Source of the DNA: Notamacropus eugenii
Lineage: Eukaryota > Chordata > Mammalia > Diprotodontia > Macropodidae
Assembly: GCF_028372415.1 (NCBI RefSeq)
Contig: NC_092873.1
Coordinates: 356,156,128-356,220,127, forward strand
DNA length: 64,000 nucleotides
Reading direction: 5' to 3'
Both the position numbers and the translations under genes were made by a program. Positions 21,900 through 32,489 of the stretch are shown piece after piece. A model generated the notes under the pieces. That model saw nothing but the letters and a program-made list of their open reading frames with translations, was not told where the DNA came from and ran no database searches. Every line of letters begins with the position of its first letter. Within the stretch, counting starts at the first letter, position 1.

Positions 21900-22235
21900 T
21901 ATCATTTCCTCCTCTGAGATACAAAGGGGTTAGGTCAAGTGGTCTCTAGCTTCTCTGAACTCTGACATTCTGTATTTTATATTCTTTCTTTTAAGGCAGG
22001 TGCTTCTTAATTTTTTCTTTTTGAATCGTGGACTCAGTGTCAGTCTGGTAAAGTCTATAGACCTCTTCTCAGAATAACAATTTTAAATAATTGAAGGAAA
22101 TGATAAATTTCACATATATGCATATATGTATATATGTATGTATATATATGCATGTATTTATGTATGTATGTATTTCCTCTCCCCCCATCCAACTTCATGG
22201 ACCCACTGAAATTCATGGACCCCAAGTTAGAAATC
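21900..22235. mobile_element. MIR remnant and DNA-transposon-like repeat, copy 6
   Basis: 21900-22000 is a CORE-SINE tail (GGTCAAGTGGTCTCTAGCTT). 22005-22235 is the DNA-type repeat (GACCTCTTCTCAGAATAACA; CATGGACCCCAAGTTAG right end). A (TATG)n tract has expanded inside it at about 22115-22170. Confidence 0.55.
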
Positions 22236-22561
22236 TCTTTTCTAAGGTTTCTTCCAGTCCTAATGACCTGTGTCCTGTATTCTAAGGTTTCTTCCAGTTT
22301 GGACATTCTGTAGTTCTAAGATCTTATCACCTCCTTCTAATAAATTTAGACTTTCTCTTCTATCACACCTGTTACCAGAACCGAAGGCTGGTTTGACTTC
22401 CTCTCTCTGGCAGAGGAGACAAATAAACAGTGAACCAGCTCAGAACCAGAGAACAGATGGTTTAAAAAAGAGGTCTGTGATTTGGGGTCATATTGATGGG
22501 AAAACCAAAGCCTGGAACACTGAAAGTGGACTGTATCTGATGGGTCTCCCAGTAGAAGTAC

Positions 22562-22640
22562 AGAAGTGTGTGTATGTATATGTGTGTGTGTGTATGTATA
22601 TGTGTGTATGTGTGTGTGTGTGTGTGTGTGTGCGTGCGTG
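22562..22640. repeat. (TG)n microsatellite
   Basis: Interrupted TG/TATG tract. Overlapping Val/Cys-rich and Thr/His-rich frames are artefacts. Confidence 0.95.
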
Positions 22641-22786
22641 TCCTCTTCTGTGTAAGGGCAAAAGTCATTACTTTCAGGGTTACTGATCATATCTTTTTCT
22701 ACAGCAATGATCACTCTTTCTGGACAATTGGACCAATTTTTTTTAAGCCTTGAAAGTAGATTTTATCAGCTTACTGAAGTACTCTG

Positions 22787-23005
22787 ATGGAGTAAAGGGG
22801 GCTTTGCCTTCAAGGTGCTAAAATTTAATAGGTCCTAGTAACATTCACAACTCTTCAGAAATAGCCTCACTTAGTATCTAATTAGTAAGAACAATTATTT
22901 TAAATAGGATCCTAATGGATGGTGCTTTAGAAGGAACTAGGTAGTGCATTAGATTAGATTACATTAGAGTGTTAGGCCTGGAGTCAGTAAGGTCTGAGAT
23001 CAGAT
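22787..23005 (+). repeat. Local duplicate, copy 1
   Basis: Shares an extended colinear match with 23966-24165, about 1.18 kb away. Both contain AGTTTAATAGGTCCTAG-type, TAGTATCTAATTAG-type and GGATGGTGCTNTAGA blocks in the same order, ending in a SINE-like TAGAGTGTTAGG segment. The middle is not a repeat family I recognise. Confidence 0.7.
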
Positions 23006-23009
23006 CTGC

Positions 23010-23130
23010 CAGAGATCTGGCAAGAAGAGTCTTAAATTCTCTGCTTCTCCCCAGCAGCCAGCACAATGTTCAGCACCTATAGGTGTTTAGTAAATGTTTA
23101 TCGAATGGATGAATGCAGTACTGAAGGAAC
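23010..23130 (+). mobile_element. L2 3' end
   Basis: CCAGCACAATGTTCAGCACC followed by GTTTAGTAAATGTTTATCGA and a GAATGGATGAATG tail. Confidence 0.6.
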
Positions 23131-23965
23131 CTTTTTCCTGATTCCCTTCATATAAGCCTGTTGAGAGCCTAATAGAGCTCACTCCTTTAGCCTTTCCAAA
23201 TCAGACAACTTGTGTGGTTTGAGAGGAAATTGATGTCATTTACAGAATCTGGGGTCATACAGTAGGGGCACCTGGGTACATATGCCTATTGGTGGTTGTG
23301 GTACTGTTGTTATAAGCCATACTTGGGCAGATTTGTTGGTAATGGAAGGAAGGGCTTTGGGTGGCCTAGTTAGTGGAGTCAGGGTTGTGACATAGCACCA
23401 GAGCCCATGGGATCCTTGAACTCATCCTAGGAGCTTTCTCCTGGCATCTGCCTCTAGGAACCAGATACTTCCCTGAGGTGACAAGAAGTCAAATTCTTTT
23501 GTGCTGCTGTTTTATATCCTCTCTGGGCACTATTGGCATTGCTGAGTGGGGGACCTCACTCTGTTGACGGAGAGTACCCAAAGAGGTTTCCTTACATCAT
23601 TAGATTCATCAGAGAGTGGATGGGTGGTGGAAATACTCTTGTCCTAAGACAACTGTTAAAGTTCAGTGACTCTACAGCTTCTCTATCCCCAATCTCACAA
23701 GAGTCTTGGAAACCCCCGGTCACCAAGTTACCTTCCATTTTCTCCTCTGTCTACATGAGGAGAATGTCCACTGCCTAAAGAATTTTCGGTTTCATTCTTA
23801 GTTTCTGGGGTTGGTCTTTGGATAAGAAAATGGGGATTCCCTTAGTATCTTCTCAGACCTGGCCATGGGCTTCCCCTTAAACATTTTTTAAGTCAGTCAA
23901 CAAACATTTAACTGAGTATCCACTGTGTGTAGAACACTGTTTTGGAGACAAGAGCCATAACTAGG
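23131..23965. other. Intergenic, mostly unassigned
   Basis: No gene recognised. An L2-like phrase (CAACAAACATTTAACTGAG) occurs near 23898. Confidence 0.45.
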
Positions 23966-24165
23966 GTGGAGTGAATGGGGCTTTGCTCCCAGAGTGCTAA
24001 AGTTTAATAGGTCCTAGCAACATTCATGGTCCTTTAGAAATAGCTTAGTATCTAGTTAGCAAGAATAATCATTTTTAATAGGAAGCTAGTGGATGGTGCT
24101 ATAGAGGAAGCTAGGCCATGTAGAGGATAGAGTGTTAGGTCTGGAGTCAGAAAGACCTGAGTTCA
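23966..24165 (+). repeat. Local duplicate, copy 2
   Basis: Direct-orientation partner of 22787-23005. I estimate roughly 80-85% identity by eye, with small gaps. The SINE-like end continues into a clearer SINE than in copy 1. Confidence 0.7.
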
Positions 24166-24350
24166 GATTCAGTCTCAGACCCTAGCTGTGTGACCTTCAG
24201 GGAGTCATTTAACCTCTGTTTGTCTCAGTTTTCTCAATTGTAAATGTGATAATAATAGCAGTTGTGAGAATCAGTGAGATAATATTAGTAAAACACTTAG
24301 CACAGGTACTATGTGACTGGCACCTAGTGGGTGCTCAGTAAATGTTTAAT
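24110..24350 (+). mobile_element. THER1/MIR-type SINE
   Basis: GGTCTGGAGTCAGAAAGACC, CTAGCTGTGTGACCTTCAGG, GTCTCAGTTTTCTCAATTG, then an AAAACACTTAGCACAGG tail with an L2-like terminus. Confidence 0.75.
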
Positions 24351-25009
24351 TCCTCCCATCCTCTATCATAGCTTCCAGGTGAGTTTCTCTCTGGGCTGGC
24401 CTTTCTCCATTAGTGGCCTGATGGTATCCTAAGGTATATCCATCCATGGTGGTTTTGTCCCAAGGTGAATTGAAAGTGCTTTACATTACTGCTGCAAGTG
24501 TAAAAGTGACCAGTTGTAGCTTGGCTAGGATTGTAAAGAGATAACAGCCTCAAGCTGCAGAACAAACTGAAAAGACTGTTTTGCTGATTGCTTAGAGTAT
24601 TTCTTACTTAGTTTTTTAAAAAATAGTTTTATTCTAAGTGGTAACTGTCAGTGGAAATAAGAGCAGCAGCAAACATCAAGAGGACTGTCCAGAAGCCACG
24701 TATTCTAAACAACTTACATTGTTTTAAAAAATGTGTATATTCACTTGAATAAAATGACAAAAAAATTTCGCTTCCTTCTGTGCCTTCCTTCTGATCCTTT
24801 TTCACTGTTACATCTTCTTCAGTTTTTATTACTACTGCTACTATTGTTATCATTCTCCTTCTTGACAGGATGCATTTTTCCAGATTTTAAAATTGTTATT
24901 ATGATTTTTTACATACATACATATCTTGATGTCTTCTTTCTGTTTCCTTTGCTTGCATCACTCTATTTTCCACCTTTCTTGTTTGCTTCTGACCTCTCTA
25001 TTTTCAGTT
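24351..25009. other. Intergenic, AT-rich, unassigned
   Basis: No gene recognised. The pyrimidine-rich right half may be further eroded L1. Confidence 0.35.
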
Positions 25010-25220
25010 TCCTTCTACTGAAGTCTTTCCACGTCTTTTGATTCATCATAGCTGCTGTTTTTTTCTGACTCAATAATAAATATCCTGTGATATTCCTGCA
25101 CTGTTATTTTTTCCAGTAATTATTTGATAGTTCAGTGTGTGGATGGTCTTTGTTTTTTTTTTTGCTATTACAAGCAAAGTTGCTGGAAATATTTTTGCAC
25201 AGATGGGTCTCATTTAGCTT
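25010..25220 (-). mobile_element. Old L1 3' fragment
   Basis: Diverged but in the same order as the L1 at 45.2-51.9 kb: CTGAAGTCTTTCC, GATTCATCATAGC, then CTGGAAATATTTTTGCACAG. Confidence 0.4.
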
Positions 25221-25244
25221 TTAAGGACACCCCTTAGTGTCCTG

Positions 25245-25490
25245 AGGCAGCTAGGTGACACAGTGAATAGAGAGTTGGACCTGTAGTTGAACCTGAGTTC
25301 AAATCTGATCTCAGACATTTGCTGACTGTGTGACCCAGGACACGTCTGTCTTCCTCAGCTTCCTCAATTAAAAAGGAAATAACCCTTACTTTCCAGGGTT
25401 ATTGATGAGTTCATAATATTTGTAATGTGCTTAGCACAGTTCCTGGCACATAAAAAGAGCTTAATAAATGCTTATTTCTTTCCTTCTCTT
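25245..25490 (+). mobile_element. tRNA/CORE SINE
   Basis: Head GAGGCAGCTAGGTGACACAG, CTGAGTTCAAATCTGATCTC box-B region, tail AGCACAGTTCCTGGCAC and TAATAAATGCTT. Confidence 0.8.
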
Positions 25491-25574
25491 AGGGTATAGT
25501 TCTACCTTACTTCTAGTACTAGAACTACAATTCTAGTTGTGATATCTGTGGATCCAAGGACATGAAGAGTTTGC

Positions 25575-25625
25575 TAGATGGTATTGTATTGTATTGCGTT
25601 GTGTTGTATTGTATTGTGTTGTATG
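25575..25625. repeat. (TATTG)n pentanucleotide tract
   Basis: About nine TATTG/TGTTG units. Confidence 0.9.
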
Positions 25626-25799
25626 TAGGAACATTTCTTTACAGGATCAATTGAAGAGTGAGAATGGAAGAGAAGCCACAACCTTTTTCCTTTGGGGAGC
25701 TCTCATTCAGAATCCTACCTGGACTTCAAGCTCCACCTCCTCTAGGAAGTCACCTGTGACTATACATTTTGCCCCATACTGATTTCTTGAGCATTGATG

Positions 25800-25920
25800 A
25801 CAGAACACAAGACAATTGAATATTAGACCTGGAAGGGACCTTGGGTACTGTCTGGTCCAACTCCTTCATTGTACACACGAGGAAAACTGAGGCCCATGGA
25901 AGGTTGCTGCTTTACTTCAT
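25800..25920 (-). mobile_element. MIR-like fragment
   Basis: CCTGGAAGGGACCTTGGGTA and GAGGAAAACTGAGGCCC. Confidence 0.55.
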
Positions 25921-26329
25921 GATTCAGTGACACTGGTCTCCTTTCTACCCCTCCCATATCTTTTGCCACTCCGTTGTGGGGGAATAAGAATGAAAAGTCA
26001 AGGCTAACATTTGTTGTGAGCCCGGGAGAGTTACCATATCTCTCTCATATCTCCTCTTCTCTGGGACAAATATCTATAGTTGCTTCCCTCAGCTGATGTG
26101 TGGCATGGTCTTGAGCCCTCTTCCCATCTGTAATGTCAAATTTGTCACCTAGTCCATTTAACAAACATATTTTGAGTATTCTTTGTGCATCAGATGATGG
26201 GGGTTGGAGTGGGGAATAAAGAGGAATAAACTGCAACCCGATGAAAAGTTGTTCACTGCTATTGGATGTTGTTAGATTGTCATTTTTTTCTTTGCAATAA
26301 ATATCTCTCTTCCCAGTTGCTTTATCAGA

Positions 26330-26880
26330 AGAGGATCCAGACCCAGAGAGACCCTAGAATTACCATAAAACCCAGAGAAAGATGCTATGGAGGGAACTCC
26401 AGATCTGGAAACCCTAGAGAGTTACCACTAAATCCAGAGAGATCCCATGGAGGAAACTCCAGACCCGGAGACACCTTATAGGGAAAACCCCAGATCCAAA
26501 ACACTCCATGAAGAAAGCCGATGCAGATACCCTAAAGATGAGACTCTACACTTAGAGAAACTCCATGAGGCAGTTGATCTCAGATTACAGAGCTATTTTA
26601 TGGTGAGATCGACAGTCTTGATGATGTAGGAAGAGGGAGTCTTGGACAACAGAAGGCTCTCTACACCTGGAGAGACCTTACAGTAGGGCCTGAGATCTGG
26701 AAAGACCTTGTAGAGCAGACCCTAAAACTGGAGAGAATCAGCAGAGGGGCTCCTAGATTCAAAGCAGCAGGATCCTCAGGGATGGTGATACCCGCTGCCC
26801 CTTCAACATACACACAGGGAGACCCAGATCTGGAGAAATCACACAAAGGGGACCCCACGCTGCAAAAGCCCAGTCTAGCA
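26330..26880 (+). repeat. Degenerate 30-bp-period minisatellite
   Basis: At least eight units of about 30 bases are visible between 26339 and 26580. Alternate units are most alike, giving a 60-base higher period. TATGGAGGGAACTCCAGATC at 26387 pairs with CATGGAGGAAACTCCAGACC at 26447. Decayed units (CTGGAGAGACCTTAC; CCAGATCTGGAGAAATC) continue to about 26880. The period is a multiple of three, and one frame (26266-26481) is open through four units with an N/S/G/P/R-rich pattern. No known protein is recognised. Confidence 0.75.
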
Positions 26881-27185
26881 TCTCTATAGAGGAGTCCCTG
26901 ATGGAGGTTTTGGCTTGCCTGATTTATTCTTGGTATCTTGGCTCATCTCAGGGCTCAGTGAATGTGCTGCTATGGGTTTGGTCTATGGTCTAAGATTTTC
27001 CATTTGTTTTTCCCTACTCTTGACTCCCAAATCTCACCATCCCATTTATCTCATCTTGGAAAGGTCTACATCTGGATGTGGCAGAGAAGGAGAATACTCT
27101 GAATTCAGGTGGTAGGGAAGTGCTTGGAACTTTGGGCTATGAAGTGGCAAATGAGTTCTTTTACAGGAGGAGAGAAATTGGAGTG
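26881..27185. other. Intergenic, nothing recognised
   Basis: No gene or repeat seen. Confidence 0.4.
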
Positions 27186-27356
27186 GTGTGTGTGTGTGCG
27201 TGTGTGTGTGTATGTGCGTGTGTGTGTGCGTGCGCTTGGTGGTGGTGGTGAGAATTGATGACGCTGGCTGGACAGAGGCCAGAGAGATGCAGCTGGAGAC
27301 CAGAAATCTGTCTGTGGTGGTGGCAGCTGCTGCTACCACTAAGACACACACGCACA

Positions 27357-27410
<54 letters not shown>

Positions 27411-27412
27411 AG
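27186..27412. repeat. (TG)n and (CA)n tracts in inverted arrangement
   Basis: A TG tract (27186-27234) and a CA tract (27343-27410) flank about 110 bases that include GGTGGTGGTGGTG and CTGCTGCTACCAC. The tracts are complementary and could pair. Cys/Val-rich and Thr/His-rich frames here are artefacts. Confidence 0.9.
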
Positions 27413-28189
27413 ACAGAGAGAACACAATGGGCTTGTCTCCCCAGGAACAAGTTTCCTGTTTTTGATGTGTGAGCTCAATTGTTGGGCATTGGGAGGGGTC
27501 TTTGAAGGTCTGTTTGTTTTACATTATTTTGTTCTTCAGGGACCTAGGAGAGAATGTGAAAAGGGAAAGGAAGTTGAGGGGGAAGGTTAATTTTTTCTTT
27601 CAGTGTTTCTCTGTGAAAACTTTGGCCAGTGTGGTTTCAGCCAAAGCAAGGTGTTTTGAGTGTAGGAACAATAGAAGGGCATGGAGGTGGGTAAGGATTG
27701 CCACCTAGCTTTCCCTGGACTCTACTCATGCCATGCCCTTCCCTCCTAACCAGGTCCTTTCCTCTTTTGACCAAGGTCTGCCTACTCCCTCCTTCTCCTG
27801 TTAGTTAGTTAGGATCAGACTACGGTTCCCAGTAAAAATAGAGCTTTAAATGCTTCAGTGACCTTTATTTCAGTGGAAGGGCAGAAGGGGAGGGGGGACA
27901 CGGGAACCAAAATAGCTGCCAATTGGTTTGCATATGTGTGTGTGCGTGTGCGTGTGCGTGTGCATGTGGGTATTTCAGCCTGGTCAGGTAAGGAGATTTG
28001 GAGGAAGAGGAGGAGGAGGGAGGAGTGATGGTGATGTGGGTCTGAAAAGCAGAACTCCCTAAATTGAGGACTTAGTCTACAGAAAGTGCCTGCCATGTGC
28101 CCTTTGCAACTAAAAATTTTTTCCTTTTTCTCCTTTTTTTTTTAGAGTTACCAGAAAGAGCATGTCTTCACCTTTGTTTAACTTGAGTC
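27413..28189. other. Intergenic with a (TGTGCG)n tract
   Basis: No gene recognised. 27935-27968 is a short alternating TGTGCG tract with CpGs. 28000-28035 is GGA-rich. Confidence 0.5.
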
Positions 28190-28385
28190 AGGATGATGTA
28201 ATGGAAAGAGCACTGAGCAAGCGTCAGACTGGTGGTTCCTCACTCTTCAGTTTAATGACCTGGGGACTTTGGTGACTCTCGTTTTCTGGGTTGGTTTACT
28301 CCTTTGTAAAGTGAGAGGAATGGGCTAGAAAATCTCCTGGGTCTCTTCTAGCTCTGAAAAGCTGAGATTTCTTTGATTATTCTTA
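28190..28385 (+). mobile_element. MIR/CORE-SINE
   Basis: ATGATGTAATGGAAAGAGCA head, TCCTTTGTAAAGTGAGAGG core and a TCTCTTCTAGCTCTG tail. Confidence 0.65.
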
Positions 28386-28755
28386 GTAAGGCTAGATCAT
28401 TCTTTACCTAGCCCCAGGAGACCCCATCCACCAGTGTTTGCGACATTAGATGTCTCTGAAGGTATAGACCCTTGATCCAAATACTAGCAGGACAGCCAGG
28501 GAAAATGAGGCTGGAGAACATGAAACTATCTACCTACTTGTTCCTGAGCTTACTTTATTGGGCCTGGAGACCATCTATTTCTCTTGCCCTCTCTGTCTCT
28601 GTTTTTGTCTCCCCTTTTCTAACTTCAAGTACTACTCAAATCTTAGCTGATGCTACCCTAGGTGACCTGTTCAATAACCTCTACATTATTTTTCATCTAG
28701 ACTCTTGCTCATCGTCAGAGAAATTGTACATGTGTATATGATAGGATCCTAGGAC
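28386..28755. other. Intergenic, nothing firm
   Basis: No gene recognised. 28590-28740 may be a weak L2 segment. Confidence 0.35.
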
Positions 28756-29110
28756 CCTAGATTTCCAGCTAGAAGAAATTTTAGAAGTTATTGAGCCTAA
28801 CCTCTCTTCCTCTTCCTCCTCAATTATTTATTAAACACTGTTAGGCACTGTGCTAGGTTCTGGAAATACAAAGAAGGATGAAAACATGTCCCTGCCCTCA
28901 GGCCCTGTGCTCCTATTTGAATGGGGAGAGACAATATGTAAATAACTGCGCATATAAGACATGTATTAGTGTATCATTTTACAGATGAGGGAGAGGTTAA
29001 GTGAATTGTCCAGGACTATACGATTATTAAATTAGAAGCAGGACATGAACTCAGGTCTTCCTGCCTCCAAGACTAACACCCAATTCATTGTGCCCCTCTA
29101 GTTACCTCTA
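28756..29110. mobile_element. MIR and L2 fragments
   Basis: 28760-28800 is MIR-like. 28815-28962 is L2 (AATTATTTATTAAACACTG, GGCACTGTGCTAGGTTCTGG). 28970-29110 is an antisense MIR (GGTTAAGTGAATTGTCCAGG). Confidence 0.6.
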
Positions 29111-29559
29111 GGTCCTGAATTACTGGACCATTATTTCTGTTCCTATTGTTCTTACATTTGTAGCTTAATTCAGATAAACTAATTAACTCATTTTACTGAA
29201 TGGCCCTGGTGTATTGAGTAGTTTATATGTATTGATTATATGTGTTGATCTCTATAGGTAATTGGTGGAAAGACGCAGATGAAGGAGGATGCAGCCACCA
29301 GTCTCTCACTGGCCAGTGTGATGAGGAAGGCATAGTTCTAACACCTAGAGAGCTCCCAGTGTGATGAGGTAGAGAGTCCTGGTACTTGGGGAGATCCCAT
29401 TGTGATGGTGGGGAGGGATGTGGCTGCATTCTCAAGCCTTGAGTACCTGTACCATGTTGAGATCAGGGAAACCTGGTAGTCATATGTTGTGGGACCCTGA
29501 AAAAAATTTCCCCAACTGAACTAGACAATCAGCTCCTCTTCTTTACTTCCTTATTTCTA
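29111..29559 (+). repeat. Unassigned stretch with short degenerate repeats
   Basis: CCAGTGTGATGAGG occurs twice (about 29314 and 29357), and CCATTGTGATGGTGG occurs near 29398, spaced about 40 bases. The tone (ACCTAGAGAGCTCCC) resembles the 26.3-kb minisatellite. A relation is only possible. Confidence 0.4.
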
Positions 29560-29760
29560 AAGGGGGAATATGATGATGGAAAGAGAAATGGAAAGAGTCC
29601 TGGGTTTGCAGTCCAATCTTGCCACTGTTAGTTGCTATCTATGTGGCTGTGGGTAGGTCACAGCCTCTTGGAGCTTCAATTTCTTCACTTATAAAATGAA
29701 GGGGTAAGATTTGATGATCTTACAGTTCCCTTACAGCTCTAAATCTTTGATCCTATGATT
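29560..29760 (+). mobile_element. MIR/CORE-SINE
   Basis: TGGAAAGAGTCCTGGGTTTG head, CACTTATAAAATGAAGGGG core and a CTAAATCTTTGATCCTATGA tail. Confidence 0.7.
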
Positions 29761-29784
29761 TCAGAGTCTAGTTGGAGAGTAAAA

Positions 29785-29975
29785 AAAACCAGAGAGATGA
29801 AAAGAGAGGAGAAGAGAAGAGAGGAAAAGAGAGAAGAGAAAAGAGGAGAGGAAAAAAGAGAAGAAAAGAGAAGAGTGGAGAGGAGAAAAGAAAAGAGAGG
29901 AAAGGAAACAAGAGAAGAGAAGAGAGGAGAGGAAAGGAGAAAGGAAGGAAAGGAAGGGGAAAGGAGAAAGGGGAA

Positions 29976-30053
<78 letters not shown>

Positions 30054-30140
30054 ATGTGTGTAAAAGAGAGACAGATAGAGAGAAACAGGGACAGAGAGAC
30101 AGAGGTTTGTTTTTTTTTATTTTGTTTTGTTTTGTTTTCA
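29785..30140 (+). repeat. Homopurine GA-rich tract, then T-rich tail
   Basis: 29797-30051 is almost pure purine, GAGAA/GGAAA units grading into (GA)n. By eye only two interruptions occur (near 29876 and 29909), leaving a final uninterrupted purine run of about 140 bases. A (TTTTG)n tract follows at 30110-30138. Lys/Arg/Glu-rich and Ser/Leu-rich frames are artefacts. Confidence 0.95.
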
Positions 30141-30469
30141 ATGATCATTCCTGTCAAGTTTTCAGATTTGGGCTTTGTAAACCTAGTAGAAGACTAAAGA
30201 TCCAGGAAGCTGCTTATACCTTCCTTTGGGAATGGGGGTTAGGGGAAAGAATGCTCAGAGTTGAGGTGTTCTGGAAACTGAAACAACAGCCCTTGTCTCG
30301 TGGATGGACATCAAAGCAGGGTAGTTAGTTCCACTGCTGACCAAATTCAATATTGTGGTCCTTATAGCCCAAATCTGAAGGAGATGGGAGGGAGATAGTG
30401 ATAAGGAGAAAGATGGGGAGAGGAGACAATTAAATGGGGGTAGAAAGGATAATCTCTAGTGTCAAGCAA

Positions 30470-30970
30470 ATTAATTAAATTCAACCCTATAAACATTTAT
30501 TAAGCACCTACTATGTGCCCAACCCTCAGCTAAATGCTCCTGACATCAAGACAAAAACAAAAGCAGCATCTGTCCTCAAGCTGTTTACTTATATTCTATT
30601 GGGGGAAACAGGGATGTAGATAAAAAAAATACCATATTTTCAATGTAAATCCATAGTAATTGGGGGTATTGGGTGGGAAATCCCAAAGGCTGGGGAGAGG
30701 AATGAAGAACCATTTCATGCAGCAGTAGCATTTGTGCTGGAACTTGAATGGGAGATAGGCATTTTAAGGGGGAGAGGACATTGAAGCATGGTAGATAAGC
30801 TTTGCAAAGGTAGGGAGGTTGTTGATGGAATGTGCTTTACGGGGAAGAGAAAGTGTAGATGAAGTGGAGCAATATGAAATAAGTCTTGAAAGACTGGAAA
30901 GACACAGGGGAATGGAACCTCTACTTGCCTTGGCAGGCATGAAGCAGGTTCCACTGGTATCCACATGGTC
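30470..30970 (+). mobile_element. L2 LINE fragment
   Basis: AAACATTTATTAAGCACCTA and CTATGTGCCCAACCCTCAGC, then GTGCTGGAACTTGAATGGGA in colinear L2 order. Confidence 0.7.
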
Positions 30971-30974
30971 AACC

Positions 30975-31150
30975 ATGGCTCCTGTTGGAAGAGCATTAGG
31001 ACCTGGAGTCAGGAGAACTGAGTTCAAGTTCTGGTTCTGCCATTTATTAGCTGTATGACATTCAGTAAGTCACTTCTCTTCTCTGTGCTCCAGTTCCCTA
31101 CCTTACACCGTTGTTATGAGGCAAGAGGGCTGTAAAGGCTATATGAATGT
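30975..31150 (+). mobile_element. MIR/CORE-SINE
   Basis: GACCTGGAGTCAGGAGAACT head, TTAGCTGTATGACATTCAG core. Confidence 0.7.
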
Positions 31151-31159
31151 GAACTCTTT

Positions 31160-31335
31160 CTTATTTCAATCAATCAACAAGCATTTATTTAGCTCTTAAA
31201 TATATAATTTAGAATATATAATAAAAGACATGTAATATAATACGTGACACATGATATAATATGCTATATGATACAGATTCATATATGACACAATATAACA
31301 TAAATAATCTGCCAGACGTTGTGCTGTTTTTTTTT
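31160..31335 (+). mobile_element. L2 fragment split by an AT-rich tract
   Basis: CAACAAGCATTTATTTAGCT (left) and CTGCCAGACGTTGTGCTG (right) are adjacent in an intact L2. About 100 bases of ATATGATACA-like sequence lie between them. Confidence 0.6.
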
Positions 31336-31599
31336 CTAGAGGAAAAAAAGAAGAGAAAGGGGAGGGAAAGATTTCAGAGGCAACGAGGGATTTTGCTTGG
31401 AAAACATTTCTCTGGACTTTTCCCCCTTAAATTTGGAGAGGAGGGGACGAGGAGAGCAAGGACATAGAGGTAGGAGGGAATGGGAAGGGGCGGGGAGCAT
31501 TATACCATTAACCATGTTCATTACTGAGCAGTTATTGTTTTTAACCTGAACCAATATGAACAAAGGGGACTGGTTTAGAAAACTAAAAATCCAGACCCG
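31336..31599. other. Repeat-free flank of the CpG cluster
   Basis: Purine-rich left part. GGGGCGGGG near 31488 is an Sp1/KLF-like box. No gene recognised. Confidence 0.4.
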
Positions 31600-32140
31600 A
31601 GAAGTGGCAGCCCACGTGTTTGGGGATTTGGCTGTTGACAGGGTACTGGCTTCCCCGCACATTAAATCTTAAATAGCAGAAGTGAAAAGCCGGCAGTTCA
31701 TTCCCGGCCCTTGAGAGGACCTCCAGCTGTGGTTGGAATACGTAACCGAGGGGGTGGGGGTGGTAGCAGGGGGAAGGTTTGGTATTTTCTTGGTTGTTGT
31801 TGTTTTTGTTCTAAGACATCCCTCTAGGGACTCTCCGGACATCGTCAATCCCCCAGGGAGGAAAGGGGGCGGGGTGTGCGCCCGCCTTGCGCCTGTACAA
31901 CCTCGTGAGGGATGTCACTTGGGAGAGGAGGCCACCAAAGAAAAGGTCAGAACTTTGGGTCCTCTAGTGGTCGTGCCCCGCTTCACGTTCCCTTGGTTCC
32001 TGACGTGGTGGTCAACTTCCTTAATTCCCCTTTGGATGGGAAGTGCGGCCAGGTTTTTGATGGAGGGTCGTATTCCTTCTTGTTTTAACCCCTTCCCCCC
32101 CTCCCCCAACCTCACCCTCAAACAAACACACGGCAGGGGA
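31600..32140. promoter_or_regulatory. CpG-rich, repeat-free island (candidate regulatory element)
   Basis: I count about 19 CpG dinucleotides in this stretch, while most 60-base lines around it have none or one. It includes GGGGGCGGGGTGTGCGCCCG (31865-31884), an Sp1/KLF-type box, and a CRE-like TGACGTGG at 32001-32008. No transposon or convincing exon is seen. It lies about 10 kb upstream of CCR7. Confidence 0.45.
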
Positions 32141-32489
32141 ATTTTATGAAGTCTTGAGACTTGCCTAAAATGCCAACCCAACCTGACCCAGGCAGAGAAG
32201 TCCTGACCATTGCCATAACGAGTGTGAGTCAGCATAAACTTTGCCCTAGAGCACTGAAGTGGTGGGGTTTCCTCCTATGGTGGTGGTGGGGGTCTTTCTC
32301 TTCAGTAGGGAGGGGAGCATTTCTACAGGTCTCACCTCATATTCCTCCACTGACCACCCTGGGACAAGACCCAAACTACCACCCCCACCGTCCATTTACT
32401 GTGATGCTCTTTTCCTCGAGTTGCGTTATCTGTCTTTTACTTCCCACAGAGGTTAATACGGACTCTTGGGGATAAGCTAGCCCATTGTA
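32141..32489. other. Intergenic, nothing recognised
   Basis: No gene or repeat is recognised. Confidence 0.35.
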
